Source: Tethya wilhelma (Eukaryota > Porifera > Demospongiae > Tethyida > Tethyidae). Taken from it: 64,000 nt of DNA. The position numbers were made by a program, and so were the translations under genes. The notes beneath the pieces are model-generated. The model was not told where the DNA came from. It searched no databases and worked only from the letters and a program-made list of their open reading frames with translations. Below, piece by piece: positions 1 through 11,019 of this stretch. The first letter of the stretch is position 1. Each line of letters starts with the position of its first letter. The DNA lies in NCBI GenBank assembly GCA_964030475.1, contig CAXIPT010000002.1, forward strand, positions 1,748,519 through 1,812,518, in the 5' to 3' direction.

Positions 1-7
1 CACATAA

Positions 8-325
8 GTGGAACTGAACTCTATCCCCATTGCTTTCTGGCTGCATCTAAATGTGATCCCGCACCCTACTAATGACAACAAGCAATACAGGCTTTATAGC
101 TTGTTTTGGAGGTTGCTTGACCACTTGGAAGTGTGGACAAACCCAGATTATCTACAATGGAAGGAAGGACTGAACAAAATGATAAGCGGGAAATTCATCC
201 CCATGTGTGGTCATAACAAGATTATTACAATAAGTAGTTTTAATAATCAGTATAAGATAACTATACAGAAAAAATATAACAAAAAAATTTTTAGCTGTCA
301 AGATTGTCATCGTCTTCATCATTAG
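8..325 (+). CDS. Unrecognised open frame at window start
   Basis: An open frame of about 105 codons on the plus strand. The first 60 codons read like protein (mixed hydrophobic and charged residues, several Trp and Tyr); the last 40 become Lys/Asn/Ile-rich as in AT-rich non-coding DNA. There is no family I recognise and no clear splice signal at either side. It may be an exon cut by the window edge, or chance. A competing minus-strand exon overlaps its 3' end. Confidence 0.15.
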   Translation: MELNSIPIAFWLHLNVIPHPTNDNKQYRLYSLFWRLLDHLEVWTNPDYLQWKEGLNKMISGKFIPMCGHNKIITISSFNNQYKITIQKKYNKKIFSCQDCHRLHH

Positions 326-392
326 ACAGACCCAGGAGAGTAGCTCCTTTGGTGATATCGAGGTCTCCATCGGTGGGTCCATTATCCTCAAT
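291..392 (-). CDS. Candidate acidic C-terminal exon, unknown protein
   Basis: On the minus strand a frame of about 33 codons ends in a very acidic tail (a run such as NDEDDDNLDS followed by a stop), with Gly/Asp/Thr-rich sequence before it. A possible acceptor (TAG after a pyrimidine-poor AT tract) lies near 390. The composition is unlike the surrounding AT-rich DNA and suits the last exon of a protein, but no partner exon or family is recognised upstream (higher coordinates). Confidence 0.2.
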   Translation of the reverse strand: MEDNGPTDGDLDITKGATLLGLSNDEDDDNLDS

Positions 393-909
393 TGGGCTAT
401 TTATTATAGTACAGTAAATATAGTATCACCTGATGTCATATGGAAACATTGCATTGGACACTGTCAGATAAGCGTCTCGCAGACAACCCAGAATTAATGT
501 GACTATCATGACGCCGTGCAAGTCATGCATATAATTTGCAATGCAATTCCAGTGCATGCTTGTGCACAGCTTAGTTCGACAAAGAGATATGACACACGAG
601 AGCTTCAAACTCAAAACAAAGACTGCAAAGAGCTGCTTAATAAGGTGGTCCTTCCAAGAGCTTCAAGCAAGACTTGCAATTGTATCCAAAAAATGTCATT
701 GATTGGAATCCTATGTCAGGTCAAGTCAAAATTCATTATATATGATGAAGACGAAGATGAGTGGCGTGAAGAGTCATATATTGTGGTCCACTGTATGCCT
801 GTCTACTAGGAGCTGGCATTGATGATCAAAGCCAATTTGATCAGCTCACAAAAAGCAGTAAGGAATGTTCACATTGTTGCAATCTATTGCTTCCTTAGAT
901 TCAATAGTA
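393..909. other. No recognised feature
   Basis: A short plus-strand open frame (516-809) has a Glu/Asp patch but no family resemblance and no splice context. Nothing else was identified. Confidence 0.3.
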
Positions 910-1155
910 ACAAGTAAAAATAATATTGGAAATGTAACAGGAATGGCTAAATCGTAAAAAGAATGCGGAATGGCTGCTGTTGAGAGTGTGTGCAGAATTC
1001 TTCCTGCATTTAACAATCTCCTTATTGAGTTTCTCATTTTGCCCACAGGAAGAATTCCTTACACACTCTAACAGCCATTCCATCTTGTTTGCGTTCTTTT
1101 TACGATTTAGCCATTCCTGTGTCTCATTACATTTCCAATGTTTTTTTTTACTTGT
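910..1155. mobile_element. Foldback miniature element, family A copy 1
   Basis: The left half (ACAAGTAAAA, TTGGAAATGTAA, AGGAATGGCTAAATCGTAAAA) recurs as its reverse complement in the right half (TTTTTACGATTTAGCC, TTACATTTCCAATG, TTTTTACTTGT). The result is a long-TIR miniature element with no coding capacity. Two further copies lie at 12,593-12,812 and 13,938-14,191. Sequence outside the right arm (TTTGTTCTCATTTTTCC and onward to about 1,215) is also shared with the copy 3 flank, so the full element is longer than the span given. Confidence 0.75.
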
Positions 1156-1446
1156 TTGTTCTCATTTTTCCATATTTCTACAAATTACATTTGAGTTGGT
1201 GTGTGTAGCTAGCTACTGAGCTAGTAGTCTGGGAAGCCAGACTCAGCGGCGGGCTGCTGAGCTGGTAATTGAAGTCACAACTTGTGTAGCCTGAAGTGAA
1301 ACACACATCTCAGTCATTTAGAGGCAGGAGCTGTATCATAAGATTTACTTGTCTTTCTATATGTTATGATAATCAAAGTCCTGATTCATCTCTTAAGAAG
1401 AGCAACCAGGTATCACAAAATAGTTCCAGGCAACTTCAGTGCATTT

Positions 1447-1930
1447 AATTCTAAATAACGCACACTTTTGTGTGTGGAAAGGGTCGTCAATTCGAATTTT
1501 CTAGAAGCTAATGAATTATGCATGAGTGTAGAAATTAATGGCGGCCATATGGAGGAGGCGCTTTTCGCCTTGTATCTAGCTACTCAATGAGAGGCGCTAA
1601 AAACCGATGGCAAAAGCGACTGTACCGGAAGAAACCAAGTTCGTTCGTTCAAGAATCAGCTTCTAAAAGTGAATAGTCTCTGAGAAAAGTTGAGCCAAGA
1701 TAGAAAAAGAAGAAGAATAAGAATAAGAAGATGGAGAAAATTGGAGGTTTGGCATATTTGTGTTTGTTACTCTAGCGATGTTTTTAGGCCATGTTTTTGG
1801 GCTCATTAGAAAGAGAAAAAAAAAAGCCTTTTAGTGCTAAGCGCTCAGTTTTTGCAGAGTTATTCGCGTGAGTATTTGTATTGCGCTAATGGGCCATCCT
1901 TGCCATTCCTGTGTACCCAGTACTACCGTA
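1447..1930 (+). mobile_element. Dispersed repeat family B, copy 1 (long)
   Basis: It starts at TAAATAACGCACAC and ends near TGTACCCAGTACTACCGTA. The internal signature is CTTCTAAAAGTGAATAGTCT, then a GAA/AAG-rich tract, then GGAGGTTTGGC and TTTTTAGGCCATGTTTTTGG. Copies: 13,290-13,675 (inverted), 16,975-17,255 (direct, 5' truncated) and 60,404-60,560 (direct, partial). It has no ORF of note. Class is unresolved; the differing end points favour a non-autonomous element with truncated copies. Confidence 0.7.
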
Positions 1931-2639
1931 TTGGGAATATACAATTAACTTGATATGGCATAACTTTCCAATGCTTCAGGGGATTGACACAGTCTTCTAT
2001 AGTCTCTACGTACCAATACAGGTTGCACTCATCACTTTTGACAGATCAATGAACCGCTTGAGAAGACTAATAGATTCGTTTTATTGAGTTTGTTCGCAAA
2101 AGGGCCATAGCTAATATGTGAGTGATTTCCACCAACCATCTGTCCCTGCATCTCGGACTGTAACGTGCTCTCCTTTTCGATAAACAGTAGAAAAGTCAGT
2201 AATTGGGCTTTAGTACAGTAGGTGGGTGATCTTCCATCATTGAGTTCCAACTGTCCACCGTACTTTATCTAACCCAGCAATAAGATCAGATCATTTGAGA
2301 AGACTATTCTTCTTTAGGTCAGGCCGTAAGCATTCATTACTTCCAAGAAGGTGGGTTTTTGCGCATAGTATCAATAGCTAAATCTTTAAACTCACAGAGT
2401 TAATGAAGACGATAAAAGATTGCTTCACTAGGTACTCCAGTTTCCTTTGTTATCCACTTTCACACTACTTGCATTATTGGCTGCTTGCACCGTAGAATAT
2501 AATTTGATATTCTTGTGTTGTACGTGGTGTGCAAGGATACAAGTATATATCTTTTTTGAAAATAGCAATAATAGTAACGACGCTTCTCAGGTATATATAT
2601 TGGCCAGCAAAAGAGCATACATCCTCTATTACCCCCAGA
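1931..2639. other. No recognised feature
   Basis: AT-rich sequence with short open frames on both strands; none has coding character or a repeat partner that I could see. Confidence 0.3.
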
Positions 2640-2915
2640 TTAATTTTGTGGTGAGATATATATTGAGTCAGCTATAACAAGAAGCAGGACAACAAGGAGT
2701 GTAGGGGTATCATTCTCGGCTAATAATCCAGGTATTGCTTTCTTTAAAAATGCCTGCTCTCCTTCAATGTGCACTTCTTGGATTTCTGAAATTAAAAGTT
2801 CGAAAAACGTATCATACTTGTGTTGTGCATTAGTTGGCAGTTGACTACTGTGGATAAGTGAATAAGCTTGAGCAAATAATACTTGCATCACTGCGGTCGA
2901 CTTTCTTGCAACCAT
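2640..2915 (-). CDS. Unrecognised minus-strand open frame
   Basis: A 91-codon frame whose middle (Tyr-Asp-Thr-Phe-Phe-Glu-Leu-Leu-Ile-Ser-Glu-Ile, then a Glu-Gly-Glu turn and a Leu/Val-rich stretch) looks protein-like. It weakly recalls a segment of large transposon-derived ORFs common in sponges and cnidarians, where a Tyr-rich helix precedes a Gly/Asp-Thr-Pro turn. With the exon at 3,399-3,701 upstream on the same strand it could be part of one decayed gene. Family assignment is a guess. Confidence 0.2.
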   Translation of the reverse strand: MVARKSTAVMQVLFAQAYSLIHSSQLPTNAQHKYDTFFELLISEIQEVHIEGEQAFLKKAIPGLLAENDTPTLLVVLLLVIADSIYISPQN

Positions 2916-3398
2916 TCGTGATTGTTATAGCAGCCATTGAGTTTGATGTAGTCACGAATGTTTTTCAGCCTTCTTCATGTATGATGATGGCCTGGTTTCA
3001 TGGATCACCCTTGACAAGTATAGGTTTGCGAGTAAATTCCTCCAAACATTACGAACACTTAACAACATGATGGTGTATAGGACTAAATGACAGTTAGGAC
3101 ACCAATCAGGTAGCACGAACTCCGAATCTGAGTCCCAAAAGTAGAAAGCTCAAGACTTCTTTGGGGTTACGATGCTATCTGTAACACACCAGTCTTTTTA
3201 GTTCCTCCAGTACCTTAATCACTTTTCGCATTCATCATTTGTCAAAAACCAATCACTGAAGTTAACAAAAGAGTCTATACATTAATTTGAAAGCTTTCCT
3301 CATACATAATATGTACATAACAGTTTTCAATACATCACTCCACTTGGTTGGAACTTGACTTCCAAACAGTTCAGTGGCATTACAAAGGTGTCCTTCTG

Positions 3399-3701
3399 CT
3401 ACTGAGATGGAATGACCATAATCCTTTCAATACAAAGCGAGTAACAGATGGTTTGGGCTTCATTTCCTGTTGTGTTGGAGTCGATAGCGCCACTTTCTAT
3501 TCCCAACTCATCATCTTTGGTAAGGTCAATGTTGGTCAATATTGGAGCTTTTAAATAGGCACTATTCATATGTTTGTCAACAGTTTGGTAGTCTCGTTCA
3601 ATTCCATTACATTCTGAGCACATACACATTGCACTACGAAGGCACTTTCTAGGCGAATCCGTAACATACCAAAAAAAAAAAACCAACACAGCTTTGTACA
3701 A
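3399..3701 (-). CDS. Candidate exon with Cys/His cluster, transposon-like
   Basis: About 80 codons of good coding character on the minus strand. A CMCSEC pair is followed about 15 residues later by a His in a KHM context, a zinc-binding spacing seen near the N-terminus of many large sponge and cnidarian transposon ORFs. An acidic Asp/Glu segment (LTKDDELGIES) follows. The open frame runs into non-conserved sequence after about residue 85, suggesting a donor or decay near 3,430. Function unknown; a transposon origin is inference. Confidence 0.3.
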   Translation of the reverse strand: MYKAVLVFFFWYVTDSPRKCLRSAMCMCSECNGIERDYQTVDKHMNSAYLKAPILTNIDLTKDDELGIESGAIDSNTTGNEAQTICYSLCIERIMVIPSQ

Positions 3702-4075
3702 GAAATGTAGCCAATAAAATTATGACAAACATGTGTTCCCTATACTATTGTTAGCTTAGTGAGGTGTACAACACAGGTGCAAGTCTCTCAAGTTCCAGAC
3801 TTGCAGCGCAAGCGAGTTCTATGAGCAATTGGAGCCCAGCACAAGATTCAATCTCGAATCCAGGTATGCCATCTGGTAATTGAGATCGAGGCATTCATCA
3901 GACTCCAGGTCACTAGTGCTCAACAACTTATCTTCATACTAGACCTGCTGACCTTCACCGGAGACCAGCTGAAGGTACCATCTCCACGATCCACACAGAC
4001 ACCAGGGGTGTCATTTGCTTCATAATAAAACACCGGAGAATCCACATCAGCTGGGCTCAGGTGCGACTCTGGGAT

Positions 4076-4337
4076 GATAAGTCACATTTGTAGATGCTGA
4101 TCTAAAAGCTGAAGCAAGTATTACGAATCCGAACATTTTGTGCCACTTTCACAAGTGCTCGGCATGTTACAAATTATGTTTGTATTTGAGTGAGCAATAT
4201 TAGGGTAAAATATTGGCATCTTGAGCTAGAGAAATATCTTACCATCAGAACACCAAATATTATCGGTTATACAATCAATTGTAGTGGATGTGCGTATAAG
4301 TTATCAATTTAATTCCAATTGCCTCCCTGTCTTGCTA
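4076..4337 (+). repeat. Dispersed repeat family E, copy 1
   Basis: About 260 bp shared in the same orientation with 8,421-8,677. Shared blocks include CTAAAAGCTGAAGCAAGTAT, GGCATGTTACAAATTATGTT and TTCCAATTGCCTCCCTGTCT. Copies differ by several small indels and many substitutions. It has no ORF or obvious TIR; a fragment of a larger transposon or a segmental duplication. Confidence 0.75.
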
Positions 4338-5447
4338 GTGGGCTGAGTACTGAGAGAAAAAGAATGCTCAGTTGTTCATGAGAGGTGTTGGTACGCATGG
4401 CAGAATCATCATCACTCAACCCTTGATATTATGTACCGATGAATTAGGTGAGGACAAAGTGCACTAAAAATACCAGCTCAGCATGACACTAGGAGCTATA
4501 TATAAGTACTGAAATGATTACGTTTGGTAAAAATGCCAGCTTAGCATGCATGACATGGAGCTTTCATGTTGTACCTCGCCTCCTCTGCACGGTACCGGTA
4601 CACGTGATCAATTCCCTTTGCAATAAATTATACATGATTGGAATCATGCTAGCTCAGCAAAGGCGCACTATTGTTGTATCTAGCTTCTCGGCCTCTGATA
4701 TGATTTGGGCTGTTTGCATGGGCTTGGTAATCAGCTATATTGCTTTCTTAGATTTATTTTTCGTTAAAGGACATAAGCTTTTACAGATGAAATAAAATTT
4801 ACAAGAATGAACTGAAATGATCTGTACAAAATCAAAACATGATCATAATATTATCTTAAAGTGAATAATTGTAGTGGGATACTAATAAGGCAGAATCAAC
4901 TTAGAGCTGGATTGAGATCAGAACAGCCTCAACAGGCCAGTATCATAGGTCAGTGAGGCTTGAAAGTGTTCAAAGTTGTTGCTCATCGGCACCTCAGTAT
5001 GGTCGACTGTGAATTCGATTTTTGGACCTTGATTTGGACCATTCGGCACATGATGGTTGGACTGTGTGTCTGTCCTAGGTATGGGAGCCTATTGTCTAAA
5101 CTATGAATTGCTGCCATGGATGTGGATCTATGTGCTATATATTATTAAATGCAATAATCGTCGAGCCAGTAAGTCCATTACTGTACTAAAAGCACAATTG
5201 CTACCAACTGTCATTAAATTCATGTACTAATAGTATAACTTAACTTCAACAGCCTGCACACCCATTGGTTTATGGTGTAGTAGACATGCAGTTCTTATCA
5301 CTAGCTATCTTTACCTGGAAAAAAAAAAGAGGTGGTTAGCTTTCAATGTGGGCGTGAACTATCACGTGACCATTTATTTTTTTCAAATCTGTGCACACAA
5401 TTTATGTTACAATGAAGAAGGGTCTTATTGGCTGAGATTGTCCCGGT
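4338..5447. other. No recognised feature
   Basis: Short open frames only (for example 4,514-4,795 plus). I saw no repeat partner, splice context or recognisable motif. Confidence 0.3.
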
Positions 5448-5927
5448 CTACCCCTGCTCCGAATCCTCACAGCTACTCTTGCTGGAGATATGGTCCCACT
5501 GCATGTTTGTGCCAGAACAATTTAGTGCCATGGGTCGCCTCGGTTGTGGGTTCAACACTGTTGGTGGGGTAATTCTCTGAATGCTGGAGGTGGTGGGCTT
5601 AGAACTGTCGGTAGAGTAAAAGCTGGTGCAGCTACATGTGAATGCAGGCATTGGAGTGCTAGAGATTGGAACACCAAGATTTGGAGTCATGGAGATTGGT
5701 GCGGTCCATGTTGGAGAGACTCATTTCATCTGGAGGATTAAGCGGCATGTACATAGAAGGTCCACCGCTTGGCATTGGTGGCCCAGAAATCATTGTAGGT
5801 GGAGCTGTCACTGGTCTCTCGATGAAGTGAGTACGAGTTGGAATTGGTGGATTTGAACGTGATGTTGGAGGAAGCGAGACGGACATATTATCCAAAATGT
5901 TATCTATGTCAGGTGTAGATTCATCAT
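5448..5927 (-). pseudogene. Proline-rich exon with a frameshift, unknown protein
   Basis: An acceptor (TTTCCAG) precedes an exon starting at 5,927 on the minus strand. The first frame (to about 5,690) is rich in Pro, Ser and Thr with a Met-Pro/Gly-Gly-Pro patch. The same Pro/Ser/Thr-rich style continues without a break in the next frame (about 5,690-5,448), as though one base had been lost or gained near 5,690. Together they give roughly 150 residues of disordered, low-complexity coding sequence, as found in transcriptional regulators or adaptors. No family is recognised. If the shift is a sequencing error, this is an intact host exon. Confidence 0.35.
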
Positions 5928-6238
5928 CTGGAAATTTAGAAAGTCAAAGATGATATAGATAAGGTGTACCTATTATACTAAGTGAGTACATGTGCATGCG
6001 GCATCATATTGTGGAAGGTTATGCATGTATTTGTGATAGATTTCTTACCGTCAGCTTATGTCTCTTTTCCAGGAATGTCTGCAATGCTGCCAATGCTGCA
6101 AGATTAAGCCTTACTGTGAGAAAAAATACTCAGTTAATGCAAACTTTGCTAGGTGTTCAGTATTCAACCACATATGTATACATGTAAGTTGCCTAGTTAG
6201 TAAAAATTTGTCAAAAAGTGTATTTAATATCTTGATGC

Positions 6239-6263
6239 AGTATATATATATATATATATATAT
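6239..6263. repeat. (TA)n microsatellite
   Basis: Uninterrupted TA repeats immediately left of the family D element at 6,264; a similar TA tract follows that element's right end. Confidence 0.9.
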
Positions 6264-6904
6264 CATATTATAAGCAAAGTTTTGTCCGTCCTATGTCCGT
6301 CCGTGTGTTACGGAGGGTCACCGGAAGTGATGCGACCTCGAACTAAAAGCTGCTTTTGCTCTTGACTGTGGAGAACGCAAGCTATGAAAAGTGTGCCTAA
6401 ACAGCTAGCTTAGATAGTGCTAGCCTAGGATAGAATCACAAGCGCTACAAGTATGGCTGACTGTTTTTGAGATCGCTGACAAGGCTTACCAGTGGCATCT
6501 GTATCAGACAAAGAAGCGGGCTATGGGAGCCAATCTTCACAAATGAAGCGTAATGAGGTGAGAACACTCACTACTAGAAGTCTGCTTCTCTGTCGCTGTA
6601 CACGAAACACAGCTAGCCAGATAACGAGTTTCTTTGCCAGCTGATTGCAAAAATGGCGGAAGTCGGAAAAGGGTCATCTGTGACGTCACGTAACTTGGTA
6701 AATTGCTGAGCTGGCCAAATTGCAATTAGGAGCACTGCATGCATGCAATGCAGCATGAACCATTGATTACCTTTCACTGCCCAGTTATTAGTGTGCAGAT
6801 GCCTGTGCTTGCATGCATCTAGCAGAAAACATCAGTATACTTCATACATAAGTAAGGAGCGTGGCGAGCGAAGCGAGCCACACTCCTTGTATATATATAT
6901 TTTT
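6264..6904 (+). mobile_element. TA-flanked element with terminal hairpin, family D copy 1
   Basis: It begins ATCATATTATAAGCAAAG, runs through CGGAGGGTCACCGGAAGTGA, and ends in an imperfect hairpin (AAGGAGCGTGGC, loop GAGCGAAGCGA, GCCACACTCCTT) followed by GTATATATATA. The second copy (29,263-30,024) has the same start, interior and end, so the borders are well supported. Both copies sit between TA-rich tracts. There is no TIR, and the 3' hairpin recalls rolling-circle non-autonomous elements, but the usual CTRR end is missing. A CRE-like TGACGTCA is present near 6,680. Confidence 0.7.
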
Positions 6905-8420
6905 TTTGTAAAGAAATTTGTAGGTATATGCTCAAGTATTGAAATATTGTTGGATATGCAAGAGTTACACCTTTTGTACCTTACAGTATCTACATGCACT
7001 AATTTGCAAAAAAAGGAGCACCCAATGAGATATTTATGCAGTCATGTATTATTGTACGTCTCATGCAGTTGCCAGAGTCTGTGTGGTCCATAAGTGGCAT
7101 CTGCATTGCATGACAGTTGACTGGCTGGCTTTGACTTGACAGTTGATCTGCATGGTGAAAAACTTAGTGGTGAGTGCAAGAAATACACCTATAGGTCTTT
7201 TTCCAAATTAAAGCTTTATGTGCCGCTGTGAAACTGACTGACTGTCCAATGAAAGTCCATCATCTTTTATAGTGTTATTAGGTTTTGATTGGTCAGTTTG
7301 GAAGTGAATTGGACCAGTGTTAAGTACAGCTTGTATATAATTATACATGTATCTATTCCCATTCTGATTCCTGAGTTCAAAATGTGTTTTTAAGATGGGC
7401 TTTATTTGGAAAATTTAATGTAAAGCACTAATTTGTTCAGAGATAGAGGCCATTTTGTAATGGCTCTTCAAAGAGAAGGAAAAAGGGATCTATGTGGATA
7501 CTTTTTGGAAGAGGTACAATTGCCACACCTACCACAGTGCAAAATTGCAAGCCGAAGTAATTTACATATGAAGAAGTTTGTGATCATTTTTGCAAATTCA
7601 CAGCTTGTCACACCTTTTGACATTGGAAAATGACCATAATTGTCTATAATTTGTATGTTTTTCTTGAATATTTTTTTTCATAATTGATATTTCAAATTTT
7701 GCAACCCATTCTAAAGTTGTTCAGTCTTTCTTCTATCTGATGATGCTTAATATGATAGGTATTTGTCTTATTTTCCTGCGGCATTTTTCACTTGAAAGAG
7801 TCAACTGTAGCCATTCACTCTATTGAACTGTACTGCAACTGAGCTGGCAGATCCAACCACCCTTTACCTTTTTCTAGATTTTCTCCAATTATAAGAATTT
7901 AATGAAAAATTGCAACACGTGGTGATGTTGTTTAGAGCCTCAGCTTACTTTTTGCCAATCATTGTGTTAAGAAAAAGTGAGGTTATAGCGTGGCAAAATT
8001 GGATGAATGAAGGTTCTTGGTAGCATTACTAATGTACAGTGAGCAGTGATAGTCACACCTTGGTCCTGAGTTCTCACTAATTTGCACCTGCTGAATCAAA
8101 GGCTCTACTAATTTGCAGTTCAAGGAGGACATGAGCATTTTGAGGGAAAACTTCTTCATATGCCACACCCACAATATATTACTCGTGCAAGGGATCTACA
8201 GAAACAAAAAAGTATTAAGCGTATTGATTTGACTTCATTATACGTAGCAATGAATGACTAAAGTGTGGATTATTGACTGTTGTAAAGCTATTGCAAATTT
8301 TGAAACTTTTCCATGTGATGTACATGTTCACATAGGTAGGTTTCAGTGACTCCACATTTAACATGCAGAGCTACACAGGGAAGTTGCAGCAAATGACGTT
8401 TGGCACTATGTCGATGATAC
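6905..8420. other. No recognised feature
   Basis: AT-rich; the plus-strand frame 7,433-7,633 and other short frames have no recognisable protein character or splice context. Confidence 0.3.
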
Positions 8421-8677
8421 TCACATTAGTAAATGCTCATCTAAAAGCTGAAGCAAGTATTACAAATCCATTCTGAAGAACATTTTGTGCCACATTCACA
8501 ACAAGTGCTAGGCATGTTACAAATTATGTTTGTATAAAATAGTGGCATCTTCAGCTAGAGAAATATCTTACAATTAGAACACCAAATATCGTCAGTTATA
8601 CAATCAAATGTAGTGAATGTGCACATAATGTCTTGTAAGTTATCAATTAATTCCAATTGCCTCCCTGTCTTGCTACA
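8421..8677 (+). repeat. Dispersed repeat family E, copy 2
   Basis: Direct-orientation partner of 4,076-4,337, slightly less deleted in the centre-left (extra bases around CATTCTGAAGAACATTTTG) and lacking a piece present in copy 1 after TATGTTTGTAT. Confidence 0.75.
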
Positions 8678-8955
8678 GTGCCCATCAGCAAAAGGACCCA
8701 AATGACATGATCAATATTACAGCAGCTATGGTTACTTCCCAGGCCATCATAGTTTGTGTGCTAATAGAGTGGCGAAAATGCTGGCAGTGGAGTAATTAGT
8801 GCCATGCCCACTCGCGAAAAATTAATATCTGCATTTTGTCATGAATAAATCAAAAAATAGAATTTTTACCCATATCGTCCAATGGAATACGTGCATACTC
8901 TATACAGGGAAAATGCAAGCGTACTGTCCTTATACACATCTGACGCTGCCGACGN

Positions 8956-9235
8956 AGAAAGTTAGTTATAGTAACACTAACGGTGAGTGAATTGGACTAC
9001 TAAATTTCGGAAATATTCCATTTCGTGGCTGTCCTCAGTAATGACTCTAGTAACTCTACCCGTGCGAGAGAGACTAACTGCGAGATTCCCAACCCGCGAT
9101 AGGCGGTACAAGGCGGTGCCTCGATTCCCGGTAGGCTCGTGAACCTCACGCGAGATTTGGGAAGAAAATGTCGCGATCCAACCTCGAGATTTCCGTGGTG
9201 AGTTTTTCTCGGGCACAGGTGACCACAAAAGCTTT
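8956..9235. other. CpG-rich block next to an N
   Basis: Right after the single N at 8,955 the DNA becomes noticeably rich in CG dinucleotides, with repeated CGAGATT-type words (GCGAGATTCCC, CGCGAGATTTGGG, CCTCGAGATTTCCG). The overlapping minus-strand frames look like by-products of this composition. It could be a promoter-type CpG block or an unmutated young repeat. Confidence 0.35.
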
Positions 9236-10949
9236 CCATCACTATCCTGAACACATACACCATGAGTCTAATCATCCAATTGATGGTAGAACACATCAGA
9301 CTGAGGATCATGAATTTTCGAATTACTCAGGCTGACCTTCTTTGCTAGTAGCATATCAGGCTCAATTGCAACACACTCAACACTAGCAGACATATTAAAC
9401 AGCCTCAGAGTCCAGCATTGAAGGCACTGAAGGCACAGGCTCAATTGCACCAGACACAACACTCTTTATAGACTCAGGATCATGGTTAACAGACAGCATT
9501 GCAATTACTACTTGCTCATTCAACTTGTCACCACAAGTATACAATTGTAGAGCTTGCGACTCAAAGTCATCTATAAACAGAAGAAAAGCTCTTCATCAGT
9601 AACAGCCGTGAGAGATGCAATAAGACTGATTTCAAAAGGCCTGCTAAAGCACAGTGTAAAGTACCCCATAAGAACAAATTCATGAGAAAGAATTCTGCCC
9701 AATAAGCTTAGCTACAGGAGGGCTTCGTCTAGTCCACTAGCACAAACATATAGCATTGATTGCTTACTCTACAGCCACAATAGTGGACTCTATAATTATA
9801 GTAAAGGGATACGCTTGTCTGGCTCTTTATTTTAAGGATTATATACAATGATGCAGCTGTCTAAGTGCTTTGCACTCTTTTGTGGTGATTTGCAGCTCTG
9901 AAGTAGTACTTCGTTGACATATTATTTAGCTTTTCCATTCCCTGTTGTGTAAATTGTGTTAGATTCCCATAAAGAGTAAGAAATTCAGGCACATGAACAA
10001 CAAACAAATGCATGTAAGGTGTAACATGACGACTCTGGTAGACAATAAGAAACTGTCCATTCAATTCTTAAGATCTGTCTGCAGCTCCTCAATTTTTTCT
10101 TCAGTAAATGAATCAGCACATCTAATTTTGAACTTCCAGAAATTTTGACTTCCTGATGGGAAACAAGGAACCTTCGCTAATTGGCGATGCATCCGTACTA
10201 CACGTGTATTTTATACACAATGTCAGCCACAAGTTGAGGACACCTCCAAAGTCCAATGGATCATGCAATATTCGGCAAATTTAAAATGTCACTGTCTTGC
10301 ATCTTTCTTGTTGTCAAAGTGCTTAAAACTTCTAATCAAACTATATTGTCACTGTTCTGGTGAGGGAGCTCCTATCTGATTATTAGCCTGCAGGAATATG
10401 AATAGTTTTGTGGGTTATAATGATATGTGCATATTTAACACTATTTTACACGAGTACAAATGTCCACTGATTTCTTATAATGGTACAAATTGTACAAATC
10501 GTATCACTCACTTAATTGGTAACCAAGACGATAATTGTATGTGTAAAAACACTATAATTCAGGCATTACAGAAATTGGCTATAATTAATCAACAGAAGGA
10601 ATCATTATCGTTATTATACTCATATACAAACCTACCACCCATGTACCCCACAAGAGTTCCATTGTGCAATGGCCAGGGTCTGAGGCCGTGAGTGTTGCTA
10701 TAGCTATGGCCACTTGTCTAAAAACTGTTATTGACAGACTAAAGATATATCATATCTGGCTCTCTAAAAGCAACAACTAACAATACACAGTAGGAATAGT
10801 GATCACCGTACAAATTTCCTGTATATACTTAGTCAGAGCTAATTTACTACATTCAATAATTTCTATTAGTCACTACAATTGTGACAGTGCTTCCTCCAGA
10901 TGAGGACTACAAAGGGAAACCATGGATTGCTGAGTGTCTCAAAGACCCN
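9236..10949. other. No recognised feature
   Basis: Short frames on both strands (for example 9,861-10,064 minus and 10,398-10,691 plus) without motif, splice context or repeat partner. Confidence 0.3.
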
Positions 10950-11019
10950 GGCGAGAAATTTTAATTCTCGTGAGATCTCGTGATGATCGCCGGTTTCCTC
11001 GTCTTACAACGCAATTTCG

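Noticed and set aside
6864..6899. GAGCGAAGCGAG hairpin as a tRNA or structured RNA gene
   Set aside because: Too short, no tRNA boxes or CCA-type ends, and it is the terminal hairpin of a repeated element.
6264..6904. Firm assignment of family D to Helitrons
   Set aside because: There is a 3' hairpin but no TC start, no CTRR end and no A-T target; class left open.
8977..9311. Two overlapping minus ORFs
   Set aside because: Open mainly because of CpG-rich composition; neither has a motif, and they compete with each other.
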